32,597 nucleotides of DNA from JBBIGV01 sp037447335 (GTDB taxonomy: Bacteria > Bacteroidota > Ignavibacteria > Ignavibacteriales > Ignavibacteriaceae). Shown here piece by piece: positions 6,199 to 16,491 of this stretch. The stretch covers positions 1-32,597 of the forward strand of contig JBBIGV010000035.1 of assembly GCA_037447335.1 (NCBI GenBank). The letters run 5' to 3'. The notes beneath the pieces were generated by a model. It worked only from the letters and a program-made list of their open reading frames with translations. It searched no databases and had not been told where the DNA came from. Made by a program: the position numbers and the translations under genes. Numbering within the stretch: the first letter of the stretch is position 1; every line of letters starts with the position of its first letter.

Positions 6199-7491
6199 AT
6201 GAAATTGATTTTGAAAAATGTTAATGTACTCAATCCTGAATCTAAAATTGATTTAAAAGGAGTTGATCTTTTAATAGTAGATGGAATTATATCGAAGATC
6301 GGTAAGATTGCTTCTAAAGACTCAGAGGAAGCGCGTAATTTCGAGCTAAATGGTAAAACCGTTATCCCGGGATTATTTGATATGCATGTTCATCTTCGTG
6401 AGCCCGGCAGGGAAGATGAAGAAACTGTATTAACCGGATGCGATGCTGCTGCAATGGGAGGTTTTACAGGTTTGGCTTGCATGCCTAATACTGAACCTGC
6501 AATTGATTCCGCAGAAGTTATTACTTTAATTAAGGAAAAAGCGGAAGGGCTTCTGGTTGATGTCCATCCTATTGCAGCAGCCACCGTTGGAAGAAAAGGT
6601 GAACTGATTTCTCCTATGGCTGAGTTAAAGGATGCCGGTGCTGTCGGATTTTCAGATGACGGAGTGGCTATAAAAAATGCTTCCATACTCAGACGTGCAT
6701 TAGAATATTCAAAAATGTTCAACCTTCCTATCATTGAACATTGTGAAGATGATTCCCTCGCAGGCGGTTCAATGAATGAGGGGCTTAACTCAACTATGTT
6801 TGGATTGTCACCAATTCCATCTGTTGCTGAAGATCTTATAGTAATGCGAGATATTTTGATGGCAGAATATGTTGGGGGCAAAGTTCATATTGCACATATA
6901 AGTACTGCTAAATCAGTTGATATGGTTCGTGAAGCAAAAAGAAACGGAGTTAGTGTTACTGCAGAAGTAACTCCCCATCATTTTACTTTTACTGATGATT
7001 TGCTTAAAACGTATGATACTAATTACAAAATGAATCCGCCACTCAGGAGTCAAAAAGATATTGATGCAATTATAGAGGGGTTAAAAGATGGAACCATTGA
7101 TTGTATTGCAAGTGATCATGCGCCGCATTCAATAGAAGAAAAGGAAGCTGAATTCGAATATGCCCCTAACGGGATACTCGGGCTAGAAACAATGGTTGGA
7201 TTAGCTTTCTCCGAACTGTATCACAAGAAAATTCTTTCTCTTGAAGATCTCATATATAAACTATCAATTAACCCCAGAAAAATTCTGAATCTTTCTGTCC
7301 CCGGCATTTCAGAAGGTGAAACAGCAAACTTAACTATACTTGATCCCGACGAAATATGGACAGTTGATATTGATAATTTCAGAAGCAAATCCCGTAACTC
7401 ACCCTTTCACAAACGCTTGCTAACTGGCAGAGCAACTGGAGTAATTAACAATCGGAAAATGTTTATAAATGGCGAGTATATAAGTATATGA
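6199..7491 (+). CDS. pyrC: Dihydroorotase, class I
   Basis: Cyclises N-carbamoyl-aspartate to dihydroorotate, the step after PyrB. The zinc site is visible: 'FDMHVHLREPG' (paired His), 'PIIEHCED', 'KVHIAHIST' and 'CIASDHAPHS' with the catalytic Asp. At 430 residues it fits the longer class I enzymes (as in Bacillus or Aquifex), not the ~350-residue class II enzyme of E. coli. It is the last gene of the pyr operon. Nothing follows for 146 bases, and no clear terminator is visible. Other genes of the pathway (carA/carB, pyrD, pyrE, pyrF) are not in the window. Confidence 0.96.
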   Translation: MKLILKNVNVLNPESKIDLKGVDLLIVDGIISKIGKIASKDSEEARNFELNGKTVIPGLFDMHVHLREPGREDEETVLTGCDAAAMGGFTGLACMPNTEPAIDSAEVITLIKEKAEGLLVDVHPIAAATVGRKGELISPMAELKDAGAVGFSDDGVAIKNASILRRALEYSKMFNLPIIEHCEDDSLAGGSMNEGLNSTMFGLSPIPSVAEDLIVMRDILMAEYVGGKVHIAHISTAKSVDMVREAKRNGVSVTAEVTPHHFTFTDDLLKTYDTNYKMNPPLRSQKDIDAIIEGLKDGTIDCIASDHAPHSIEEKEAEFEYAPNGILGLETMVGLAFSELYHKKILSLEDLIYKLSINPRKILNLSVPGISEGETANLTILDPDEIWTVDIDNFRSKSRNSPFHKRLLTGRATGVINNRKMFINGEYISI

Positions 7492-7637
7492 TGGGGACTA
7501 TTCTAAATACACTCTATACATCGTGTCTATTTAAATGAACAAATGTTTTAATCATTAAGTTGAATTCTCACTCCTTAATAAAGATTTAAACTGGCATTTC
7601 ATTTGGCTTTCATTTAGAAAAAAAAGAGGAAGCTGAA

Positions 7638-8453
7638 ATGAAAAAGACATTATTTTCTTTGATAGCCTTTATATCTTTCGGAGTAACATCCTGCAATATC
7701 AGCGATCCATATTATGTCGATTATACACCACCGGCACCGCCCTCAGGTATTGTCGTACTTACCGGGGATAACAGAGTAGATATTTTCTGGAATCACAACA
7801 GAGAAAATGACCTCGCTGGCTACAATGTTTATTTTAATTATAGTTATGATGGCGTCTATACCTTAATAGGATCAACCAACCGAAATTATTTCATTGACTA
7901 CCAGGCAAGAAATGGGAATACTTATTTCTATGCAGTCGCCGCTTATGATTATAACGGCAATGAAAGCGAGTTAAGTTACAATGTTGTATATGCAACACCA
8001 AGACCTGAGGGGTTCAATCAATCTGTTTTCGATTACCTCAGATTTCCAAATAACTCAGGGTACTCATTTGGAGCTTATTCTGTACTAAGGTATGACGATC
8101 TGGAAACAGATTTCTTCTTTGAGAATTATAACGGAACATTTTATCTGAATGTTTGGGATGATACCGATATTCAGGATATGGGTAAAACATCAGATATTTA
8201 TGACATTCCCTTTGCACCTGTTTCAGGATGGTCACCAACAAAAGATGTTATTGCGAAAGTCGGACATACCTATGTGATCTGGACATGGAACAATCATTAT
8301 GCTAAAATAAGGGTGTCAAACATTACCAATGACAGAATTGTATTTGACTGGGCTTATCAACTTGTGGAAGGAAATCGTGGTTTGAAGCCCAAACAAGTGC
8401 CTGATCAAAGAAATAATTTGAAGAGGAAATTTAACAGGAATAATCAGTTTTGA
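7638..8453 (+). CDS. Lipoprotein with a fibronectin type III domain
   Basis: A 271-residue secreted lipoprotein of unknown function. Residues 1-19 form a lipoprotein signal with lipobox 'VTSC' (Cys19). Residues 32-122 look like a fibronectin type III domain: 'NRVDIFWNHNRENDLAGYNVYF' pattern, with 'TYFYAVAAYDYNGNESE' near its end. The remaining 150 residues are aromatic-rich and resemble a small beta-sandwich, which I do not recognise. A good SD (AGAGGAAG) precedes the ATG. In the 146 bases ahead, TGGC-TTTCATT is repeated in tandem (near 7591-7614), possibly part of the promoter. It may be transcribed separately from pyrC and from the DUF4783 gene 75 bases downstream. Confidence 0.75.
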   Translation: MKKTLFSLIAFISFGVTSCNISDPYYVDYTPPAPPSGIVVLTGDNRVDIFWNHNRENDLAGYNVYFNYSYDGVYTLIGSTNRNYFIDYQARNGNTYFYAVAAYDYNGNESELSYNVVYATPRPEGFNQSVFDYLRFPNNSGYSFGAYSVLRYDDLETDFFFENYNGTFYLNVWDDTDIQDMGKTSDIYDIPFAPVSGWSPTKDVIAKVGHTYVIWTWNNHYAKIRVSNITNDRIVFDWAYQLVEGNRGLKPKQVPDQRNNLKRKFNRNNQF

Positions 8454-8528
8454 GATTCAACTATGTATTGGAAAAGCCCGGTTATAGATTTATAGTTTCG
8501 AATTCCTTAAATTAGGCGCAGCATTACG

Positions 8529-8984
8529 ATGAATATAAAAATCAAAATACTGGTTACAATTTTCTTCCTTTGCCTGCCTTCCTTACAATCATTTTGTCAG
8601 GAAGGCGGTTTGATTAATAAACTTGGAAAGGATAAAAAACTTACGCCTGAACAGGTCGCTTTTGCAGATGTTGAGACTGCGCTTTCAACTGGAAATGTAT
8701 CAATCATCTCACGTTATTTAAGTCCGCAGACCTACTTCAGTCTTTCCAATGGTGTAAACGGGTATTATAGTTCAAACCAGGCATATTATGTACTGGAGGA
8801 TTTCTTTAAAATTTACCAGGTTATTTCATTTAAATTTAATCTGGTTTCTGCCGACCTGGTTAATCCGTATGCAACAGGTGTATATCACTTCGATCTAAAA
8901 GGTAAACGAAACAGCGCGCAGGTATTTGTTGCCTTTAAAAAGATGGGCGATTACTGGAAAATCACACAGCTAACAATCAACTAA
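8529..8984 (+). CDS. DUF4783-like secreted protein (NTF2-like fold)
   Basis: A 151-residue protein with signal peptide (residues 1-23, 'PSLQSFCQ'). The mature part resembles the DUF4783 family known in Bacteroidetes: a helix with 'ADVETALSTGNVSIISRYLS', 'SNQAYYVLEDFFKIYQVISFKF', and a closing 'VFVAFKKMGDYWKITQLTIN' strand. The fold is NTF2-like, and function is unknown. The stop codon touches the ATG of the histidine kinase with no gap, so the two are translationally linked. A periplasmic partner or ligand-binding accessory for the kinase is a reasonable guess, not shown by the sequence. Confidence 0.72.
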   Translation: MNIKIKILVTIFFLCLPSLQSFCQEGGLINKLGKDKKLTPEQVAFADVETALSTGNVSIISRYLSPQTYFSLSNGVNGYYSSNQAYYVLEDFFKIYQVISFKFNLVSADLVNPYATGVYHFDLKGKRNSAQVFVAFKKMGDYWKITQLTIN

Positions 8985-11900
8985 ATGGTCAAGAGCTTCT
9001 TAAAAAGATTTAAGGACGATAGGAGATATTTCACTATCGTCTTTTTTGTTTTGATTCTGATTTTTTTAACCGCTGTAATTTCACCGATCCTTGTTGAAAG
9101 AAAACAGGCAGGCTGGCAATCGGAATTAAATCGTAAAATAAAGGAAATAGAAAACTCAGTATCTCTAATATCTAAGAATAAAGAACAAAGTTTATTAATT
9201 ACGGTTAACAACCTTAAAGATGGCTTAACAAACACACTTATTCCGGGTGGAGGTACTTACGGGGAATTAGTTGCTTTTGTAAATGACGAGAAATTCGTTA
9301 ATTATGCTGTTCATGTGATTGCTCCAAATGGAAGGTTAATTGCCTGGAATCGCAACACAACAGTTTTTACCGATAATATTTTTCCTTTCAAACATCCGCT
9401 TGGCGAAACTCATTTTTCATCAACAGATATTATTACTTACCTTACAGTAAACGATACTGTTCACATAGACCATGATTTATTCTATGTGATTGTGAGTCTG
9501 CCAATTGAAAAGCATTACTCGCTCCAAAATATTTACTTTGAAGAGATTAACTTCACCAATGAACTAGCTAACAGATTTAATACCGAATTTGAGGTCGTTT
9601 ATAATCCATTCTCTCAAAAATCTAAAGACGGCAGAAAATACTCCTTCGAAATACTAAACAATCACAATAATAAAATTGGATTAGTAACATTTATTAAACC
9701 AGCACTAAATACGGCAATCGGCAGATTTAATGAGAATACGGAAAAAATTCAGTCACTGCTTGCCTGTTTAGTAATTATTTTCGCTGCACTTGGATTCCGC
9801 AATGAGTTTAAAGAATTTCAAAGCAGAGTTCTGAAGCTTGCAATATTGATAGTTTTTGCAACTGTTGGCAGAGCAATATTTTTCTTTTTATCATTTCCAT
9901 CAAACATCATAAGTGGGCCAATAACTGATTCAGCATATTTTGCCTCTACTTTCGGATATGGAATTGTGCGTTCACCTTTGGAATTCTTAATTACAAACAT
10001 ATTCCTGCTATTAATTGCAGTTAGTGCATTTTCGTATTTAAATAATTATATAAGAGAAGAACAAAAATCAAAACAGATTAATTCAGCTAAACACAATATA
10101 TTGTTAATTATCCCTCTTACTTATTTGTTCTACGTTACAATGAGGGGATTAAATGCTTCAATTAAAAGCGTTATTATGGACTCTTCACTGAGATATTTCA
10201 AAGAGCCTGATTTAATTCCCGACCTGCCTGTTATGATGATGCATATGAATGTCCTGATGATTGGTGCTGCAGCAGTATTGATACTGATTTGTTATCTGCT
10301 TATAGCGTTTCATTTTTTACCCCGAAAGAACAAACAGCAAAAAAAATATTTTCTGGTCGGATTTTTCTTTTTTCTTCAATTGTCGGGGATAATTTATCTC
10401 ACCACACAGCCCGAACCACTGATTACAATCCCGCTCAGCGCTTTTTTTACAGCACTAATATTTATCATTGCATACCAAATATTTCGGGGAAAACCGATGC
10501 ACTATTATAATTACATATATATTACAATAATGGCATCTGTTATTACAATAACTTTGTTGAATTATTTCAATCTTGAACTCGAAAAACAATCTCTCAAAAC
10601 AACTGCCTTCGAAGTTAACAGACCGAATGAAGGATTACTCCGATTTCTTCTTGATGAAACATTAAGAAGCGCCGCTAAAAGTGATGAGGTTATTTCCGGT
10701 TTTAATCGCAGAACGACTAATAACGATGCTTTGGCATTTACAATCTGGAGCAACAGTTCACTTCAAAGAGAGTCGCTTAACTCAGTTATTTATCTCTTTG
10801 GCAGGAACAAAACTATTCTCGGCAGCTTCGGGATAGGTTTTGACGACGAACAATTTCCAACTGCATTTTTAACATCATATCGTGGTAATGAGCTTCAATT
10901 ATTTGAAACTTCTTCACAATTTAATTCCGACAAACGATTGCTGTATGGAATTTCATCTGTTACAGACAGAGGAATTGTGCTCGGATATGTTGTGGCTGCA
11001 ATCGGCATTGACAGACATTTATTAAACAACAGGTCAATACCGGAATTTCTTGCTTCCGGCAGAAACGTTATTAATACAGTTATTGACGTTAAGCAGCTTA
11101 ACATATTCGAAATAGTTGACGGACGGTTAACTAATGTATATGGGGATATTTATCCTTCACGAGAACAGATTGAGCCTATCATTAAAGCAAAATATTCAAC
11201 TGATAATGAAGCACGCCTGAATCTTTCGATAAATAATGAGAACTATATTTTATATGCCATTAAATTTGATTTGGACGGAAGTGAAAAAATTACTGCTGTG
11301 ATGATGAAAGAAAAGCAGCTTACCTGGAACCTTTTCAATTTCTTCAAAGTGTTCATCATTCATTCGCTGTTCTTTCTTGCTCTCTTCCTGCTGATTTTCT
11401 TTGTTAAAATAAGAAGCATTAAATATAGTTTCAGAACTCAATTGCTGATTGCCTTTTTGATTGTTTCAATTATTCCGGTAATCGTATTGGCAATTTATAA
11501 CCGGCAGGAAGTAAAAGAAGGAACACGAAGTGCAATCTTTAACGAATTAAATGAACGTGCCGAATACCTGGAGAACCATGTTGCTGCACAATTGCGAAAG
11601 AACCGGGATCGTACCACTGTTAAAGCTTTTGACAATGCAGCAAAGGAGCTGGGACTATCTTTTACGGTTTATGAAAATTCCGATCAGATTTATGCTTCTA
11701 ATAATCAATTCTATCGGGCGGGATTATTTTCACCAAAACTCAATTCTCTTGCTCATTATAATCTGAACTACCTCAGCTATCGCGAGTTTTTATCAACAGA
11801 TAAAATTGAAAATTATGAGTTCAATACATTCTATAAAAAAATAACAATTGGTGAAAACTCTTATATCCTCTCGGTTAATGATGCTTTTAATAAAGTGAAT

Positions 11901-12833
11901 ATCACTCTTTCAACAGTTGAAGCTGATATCTTTCTGTTCGGGGTTTATTCTCTTGCAGTTATTATTATTATTGTTGTTAGTACTTTGCTTGCAAATACTA
12001 TTTCATCACCTATACGAAGGCTTACAAAAGCAACTCAATCTGTTGCGCAGGGCGACCTGAATGTTGTCCTCCAGAATATTCAAAAAGGCGAGCTTCGTGA
12101 ACTGATTACCGGGTTTAACAGTATGACTATCGAATTGCAGAAAAACCAGATGGAGCTGGCCGAACTTGAACGGGAAAACGCCTGGAAAGAAATGGCAAAA
12201 CAGGTTGCGCACGAAATTAAAAATCCTCTTACTCCTATGAAGCTTGCGGTGCAGCAGTTGATCGCTTCTTACAAAGATAAAACAAAGAGCTTTGAGAATA
12301 TATTTGAAAGAGTATCTGCTACATTACTTAATCAGATTGAAACGCTTAATCATATTGCATCTGAATTTTCGAGATTTGCACGTATGCCTAATTTCCGCAT
12401 TGAAGATGTTGATATAATTCCTGTTACAAGGGATACGGTTAATCTTTTTATAGATGAAAAAATTAAAATTGAATTTAAAACTACTTTAAACACGGCTGTT
12501 GTTGAAGCCGATAGTGCACAGATAAGACGTATGCTGATTAACCTGATTCGAAATTCTATTCAGGCTTCGTCAACTTCAATAAAATTATTAATAAATGACG
12601 AAGATGATTCCTTCGTTATATATGTTGAAGATAACGGTAAAGGCATTCCTGATTTATTCAAAGAAAGAATATTTGATGCTAATTTTACTACTAAAGAAAA
12701 AGGTATGGGTTTAGGATTAAAAATGGCAAAGAGATTCCTTGATGGAATTAACGGCAGTATTACCCTTCAGCGAAGCTCTCATGCGGGAACTTTGTTCCGT
12801 ATCCGGATACCAAAACGAAGCAGGGCTCAATGA
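8985..12833 (+). CDS. NtrY-like multi-membrane sensor histidine kinase
   Basis: A 1282-residue sensor kinase. Membrane and outside parts alternate: one segment at 15-37, an extracytoplasmic domain to about 250, then eight hydrophobic segments between 256 and 528, a second outside domain (530-780), two more segments (783-808, 820-840), a third outside domain (841-980) and a last segment (980-1005). Inside follow HAMP (1006-1060, 'SSPIRRLTKATQSVAQGDL'), the dimerisation helix with phospho-acceptor His1076 in 'QVAHEIKNPLTPMKLAV', and the ATPase domain with N box 'INLIRNSIQAS', 'VEDNGKGIPD' and 'GMGLGLKMAKR'. The H-box sequence is of the NtrY type. No response regulator gene is in the window, so its target is unknown. 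It abuts the DUF4783 gene and overlaps the helicase gene by ATGA. Confidence 0.88.
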   Translation: MVKSFLKRFKDDRRYFTIVFFVLILIFLTAVISPILVERKQAGWQSELNRKIKEIENSVSLISKNKEQSLLITVNNLKDGLTNTLIPGGGTYGELVAFVNDEKFVNYAVHVIAPNGRLIAWNRNTTVFTDNIFPFKHPLGETHFSSTDIITYLTVNDTVHIDHDLFYVIVSLPIEKHYSLQNIYFEEINFTNELANRFNTEFEVVYNPFSQKSKDGRKYSFEILNNHNNKIGLVTFIKPALNTAIGRFNENTEKIQSLLACLVIIFAALGFRNEFKEFQSRVLKLAILIVFATVGRAIFFFLSFPSNIISGPITDSAYFASTFGYGIVRSPLEFLITNIFLLLIAVSAFSYLNNYIREEQKSKQINSAKHNILLIIPLTYLFYVTMRGLNASIKSVIMDSSLRYFKEPDLIPDLPVMMMHMNVLMIGAAAVLILICYLLIAFHFLPRKNKQQKKYFLVGFFFFLQLSGIIYLTTQPEPLITIPLSAFFTALIFIIAYQIFRGKPMHYYNYIYITIMASVITITLLNYFNLELEKQSLKTTAFEVNRPNEGLLRFLLDETLRSAAKSDEVISGFNRRTTNNDALAFTIWSNSSLQRESLNSVIYLFGRNKTILGSFGIGFDDEQFPTAFLTSYRGNELQLFETSSQFNSDKRLLYGISSVTDRGIVLGYVVAAIGIDRHLLNNRSIPEFLASGRNVINTVIDVKQLNIFEIVDGRLTNVYGDIYPSREQIEPIIKAKYSTDNEARLNLSINNENYILYAIKFDLDGSEKITAVMMKEKQLTWNLFNFFKVFIIHSLFFLALFLLIFFVKIRSIKYSFRTQLLIAFLIVSIIPVIVLAIYNRQEVKEGTRSAIFNELNERAEYLENHVAAQLRKNRDRTTVKAFDNAAKELGLSFTVYENSDQIYASNNQFYRAGLFSPKLNSLAHYNLNYLSYREFLSTDKIENYEFNTFYKKITIGENSYILSVNDAFNKVNITLSTVEADIFLFGVYSLAVIIIIVVSTLLANTISSPIRRLTKATQSVAQGDLNVVLQNIQKGELRELITGFNSMTIELQKNQMELAELERENAWKEMAKQVAHEIKNPLTPMKLAVQQLIASYKDKTKSFENIFERVSATLLNQIETLNHIASEFSRFARMPNFRIEDVDIIPVTRDTVNLFIDEKIKIEFKTTLNTAVVEADSAQIRRMLINLIRNSIQASSTSIKLLINDEDDSFVIYVEDNGKGIPDLFKERIFDANFTTKEKGMGLGLKMAKRFLDGINGSITLQRSSHAGTLFRIRIPKRSRAQ

Positions 12834-15800
12834 AAGAACTGACGCCTCATCAGAAAGCTGCACTTGACTGCAACAGTCATATTTCACTTACAGCTAATGC
12901 CGGATCTGGTAAAACTTTCGTGCTTTCACATCGGTACCTTGAGATTGCTGTTCAGAAAAACATACCACTCAGAAAAATTGCCGCAATTACTTTTACTGAT
13001 AAAGCTGCCGGTGAACTCTACAAAAAGATTGCTGAACATATAGATACATTGATTTCTGCTTCAACAGATAGTTCCACTCATAATAAGCTGGAATCAATCA
13101 GACGGCAGTTAGTCTCTGCAAACATTTCAACAATTCATTCATTTTGTATTGACATTCTTCGGGAGCACCCGGTCGAAGCCGGACTTGATGCGAACTTCAG
13201 CCCGATTGATGAAAAACTTTCAGATGAACTGATTGAGTTAAGCGTTGATGAACTTATAAGATCGGGTCTTGCTGATGAGGATAGCTCCGAAAAAATAAAA
13301 TATTTAATTAGACTTTTCGGATCAAACCGGATTTTCACTAGCGAGCTGATCAAGCTTATAAAAAGCAGAAAAAACATTTATCACCTTTCGGAAAAAATTT
13401 ATTCAAAAGATATTGAATCAATCGCACAAGAATTTTATTCTTCATTTATTTTAACTGCTGACAGAATAATTAAACAAAATCTTAATGACTTACTCGATGC
13501 TATTACAGCCATAAACGGGCATGTTCTTTCTGCTGATAAGAATAATAAAACAGCGCTTGAAATTGCCGCATTGTTAAGTAAAATTAAAAATGCAAGCCGA
13601 ACTGAAGAATTGATTGATATTTTGTTTCAATTAAGGCAATTAATGCTTGTTAAAGATGGGCATGTCAGGCTGCAGGGTTATCTGAAAAAAGTAAATGGTG
13701 AACTATTTACTTACGAGAAAAGAATTGTTTCAGAATTATTACAAGATTATGCTGCCTTCGCAATTCCGGTTAATCATTCCGATTCTGAACTTGAATTGGC
13801 AAAATTCGGAAAGCTTCTCTCGGAAATATTTTATCGTGCATCAGAAATTTATGATAGGAAGAAGGCTGAACAAGGCTACCTTGATTATGAAGATATTCTT
13901 CTTTTTGTTCGGAAAATTATTTCTGATGCTAATGTGCAAAAATCTCTCTCTCAAAGGTTCGACTATATAATGGTTGATGAATACCAGGACACAAATGAAC
14001 TTCAGTATAATATTTTTCTTCCTTTGCTTGATGATCTGAAACGCGGTAATCTCTTTGTTGTTGGTGATGAAAAACAAAGCATCTATATGTTTCGTGATGC
14101 AGAGCTTCAGGTATTTGATAAAACAAAAAAAGACATTGTTAATGCTTCCGGTGATAAAAGCATTCTGTCTTTACCCGATTCGTTCAGAATGGCGCCGGCT
14201 ATTTGCTTATTTACCAATTATTTGTTTAACAGGCTTTTTGTTTCTCCGAATCCTTTTTATAACGAGGTTAAGTATGAGGATATAGTTTGCGCAAGAAGCG
14301 AGAGTATAACCGGAAGCGTCGAAATTCTTATTGCCGATGTAGAAGAGGAAAACGAAGAAACCGACTCAACAGAAGTAATAAGCAAAAGAACAATTGAACC
14401 CGAAGCTGAACTTGCTGCATTAAAAATTCTTCAAATTATTAATGATGTTGAATACACATTGAGCTTCAAAGATATTGCCGTACTTGTTCGAAAGCGAAAA
14501 TCTTTTGATGAGCTTGAAAAAGCTTTTGTGCAGTATGATATTCCGTTTTTAATTGTTGGCGGGCGCGGATTTTATCAGCGGCAATCTGTATATGATATTT
14601 ATAATTATTTCTCTTTTCTTCTTGATCCCGATAACGATGCTGCATTGGCAGGGCTGCTTCGCTCTCCTTTTTTTATGATAAGCGATACAATGATATTCGG
14701 GATATCACTTGAACCGGGGAATCACTTATGGAAAAAGTTAAAATCTTACGGAAAAAAAAATAATTCCGTAAACAGGGTTTTTGAAAAACTGGATGAGAAT
14801 CTGTCACTATCGCGAAGCTATGATCCAGCAGCGATCCTAAGGAAAATAATGGATGAATCAAATTACCTGATTACACTCGCTGCAAAACCGGAAGGGGAAC
14901 AGGAACTTGCAAATGCAGATAAACTTCTTCAGCTAACAATAAAATTTTGTTCCGAAGATTTCAGAACATTATATGATTACGTTGATTACCTCAAACTGGC
15001 AATTACAAAAATGACTGATGAAGCGCAGGCAGCCGTTGCAGATGAATCGGATGCTGTAAAAATCATGACTCTCCATCAGGCAAAAGGTCTTGAATTTCCG
15101 GCTGTGTTCTTATACAAATCAGGTGATTACACACGTAAGGATGTCGTTGGGAAAAAGTCTGTTACAGTAAATAAAGATTTTGGTTTACTAACAAAAGTTC
15201 CTTTACAAGGTGATTACTTTTCCGAGCATATTTCGCCGCCATTGGTTTCGATCAGTGATCATATCATCGAACGTAAAAATTATGCTGAATTAAAAAGATT
15301 GTTTTATGTAGGCGTAACCCGCGCTATGAATCATCTGTTTATTTCGGCAGGTAAGCCCGGTACAAAAGGGTACCACCATAACTCTTTTATGGGGTTGCTT
15401 CAAAAAGGATTGGAATTAGATGTTGAATCCGGCTCTCATATAATCCGGTCAGATCTTAATTTTTTATTGCAATCTGACAAAGGTTTCGCTTCAATCAAAA
15501 AAGAAATAACGCTGACCATCCCGGTTACCACAAAAATTGAAAACATTCATCCGGATGAATCTCAAAAAATAATTAATATTGATGGGATAAATCTTAAACA
15601 CCAGAGGTTATCAGATAAACCGAAGGGAGAATTTATTTCAGCTGCAAAACTTGTGGTGTTCAGTCAATGCCCGCTTAAGTATAAATTAATTTATGATCTT
15701 GGCTTTAAAAATATGATGCCCGGACTGCTTGAGTTTACAGATAAAAATAATCTTAAAGCTGATTATGATTTTAATCCGGCTGAAGATAAATTCATAAATA

Positions 15801-16465
15801 AAGAAGAAGAACAGAATGAAGACATTAAACCGAACTATTCTGCATTAAAAGGAAGTATTATTCATAAATTATTACAGGAAGAGATACCGTTAAACCTCCT
15901 GGATGAAACAACCCAAAAAGAAATTAAACGTGCAATTGGTGTAAGCGAATATAATGAACAGGGTGTTCAGTCGCTTAGTGGACAAATCTCGACTGAAATT
16001 AAAGAATTCTATAGTTCTGATGCGTATAAAGATTTAATGCGCTTCCGCAATTATCATAATGAGTATGAAATATATTCTAAACATGGAGATTATTATCTCT
16101 TCGGTATTGTTGACAAATTAATCATCGAAGAAAATAAAATAATTGTGGTTGACTACAAGACTGATGATATTATTCCTGAAGAGATAGATGAAAGGGCAAA
16201 AAATTATTCTATTCAGTTGAAATTTTATTCTTATATTTTGTCTAAACTGTTTGAAAATATTGATAAATTTGAAACCAGATTGATTTTTACTCGGCATCCC
16301 GAAAAACAAATTATTGAGAGTTTTTCTAAATCCGGTCTGCAATTTCTTTCAAATGAAATAACTAAAATGATTACTGTGATCAGAGAGCGATCATATACAA
16401 AGAACAAGGCTCATTGCAAAGATTGTTTGTTTTCAATCAACTACAAAGATTGTATTGTTAAATAA
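12830..16465 (+). CDS. AddA-like ATP-dependent helicase/nuclease (UvrD family, PD-(D/E)XK nuclease)
   Basis: A DNA end-processing helicase-nuclease of the AddA/RecB type, 1211 residues. Superfamily 1 helicase motifs appear in order: Walker A 'NAGSGKT' (Lys28), 'AAITFTDKAAGELY', 'IMVDEYQDTNELQ', 'FVVGDEKQSIYMFRDA', 'PDSFRMAP', 'VKIMTLHQAKGLEFPAVF' and 'KRLFYVGVTRAMNHLF'. A C-terminal nuclease domain has His1012, Asp1095 ('GIVDKLI'), Asp1108 and Lys1110 ('VVDYKTDD') and 'IQLKFYSYIL'. Cys947 ('FSQCPLKYK') plus Cys1196, Cys1199 and Cys1208 form the pattern of a 4Fe-4S staple as in AddB and Cas4 nucleases. No addB/recC-like partner is adjacent. The ATGA overlap with the kinase stop implies translational coupling. 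Recombination repair of double-strand breaks is the expected role. Confidence 0.87.
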   Translation: MKELTPHQKAALDCNSHISLTANAGSGKTFVLSHRYLEIAVQKNIPLRKIAAITFTDKAAGELYKKIAEHIDTLISASTDSSTHNKLESIRRQLVSANISTIHSFCIDILREHPVEAGLDANFSPIDEKLSDELIELSVDELIRSGLADEDSSEKIKYLIRLFGSNRIFTSELIKLIKSRKNIYHLSEKIYSKDIESIAQEFYSSFILTADRIIKQNLNDLLDAITAINGHVLSADKNNKTALEIAALLSKIKNASRTEELIDILFQLRQLMLVKDGHVRLQGYLKKVNGELFTYEKRIVSELLQDYAAFAIPVNHSDSELELAKFGKLLSEIFYRASEIYDRKKAEQGYLDYEDILLFVRKIISDANVQKSLSQRFDYIMVDEYQDTNELQYNIFLPLLDDLKRGNLFVVGDEKQSIYMFRDAELQVFDKTKKDIVNASGDKSILSLPDSFRMAPAICLFTNYLFNRLFVSPNPFYNEVKYEDIVCARSESITGSVEILIADVEEENEETDSTEVISKRTIEPEAELAALKILQIINDVEYTLSFKDIAVLVRKRKSFDELEKAFVQYDIPFLIVGGRGFYQRQSVYDIYNYFSFLLDPDNDAALAGLLRSPFFMISDTMIFGISLEPGNHLWKKLKSYGKKNNSVNRVFEKLDENLSLSRSYDPAAILRKIMDESNYLITLAAKPEGEQELANADKLLQLTIKFCSEDFRTLYDYVDYLKLAITKMTDEAQAAVADESDAVKIMTLHQAKGLEFPAVFLYKSGDYTRKDVVGKKSVTVNKDFGLLTKVPLQGDYFSEHISPPLVSISDHIIERKNYAELKRLFYVGVTRAMNHLFISAGKPGTKGYHHNSFMGLLQKGLELDVESGSHIIRSDLNFLLQSDKGFASIKKEITLTIPVTTKIENIHPDESQKIINIDGINLKHQRLSDKPKGEFISAAKLVVFSQCPLKYKLIYDLGFKNMMPGLLEFTDKNNLKADYDFNPAEDKFINKEEEQNEDIKPNYSALKGSIIHKLLQEEIPLNLLDETTQKEIKRAIGVSEYNEQGVQSLSGQISTEIKEFYSSDAYKDLMRFRNYHNEYEIYSKHGDYYLFGIVDKLIIEENKIIVVDYKTDDIIPEEIDERAKNYSIQLKFYSYILSKLFENIDKFETRLIFTRHPEKQIIESFSKSGLQFLSNEITKMITVIRERSYTKNKAHCKDCLFSINYKDCIVK

Positions 16466-16491
16466 ATATTAAAAAGTGAGGGATATCATAA

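Noticed and set aside
6390..6881. 163-residue minus-strand frame inside pyrC
   Set aside because: Antisense shadow of a well-conserved enzyme, with no start signal or family pattern.
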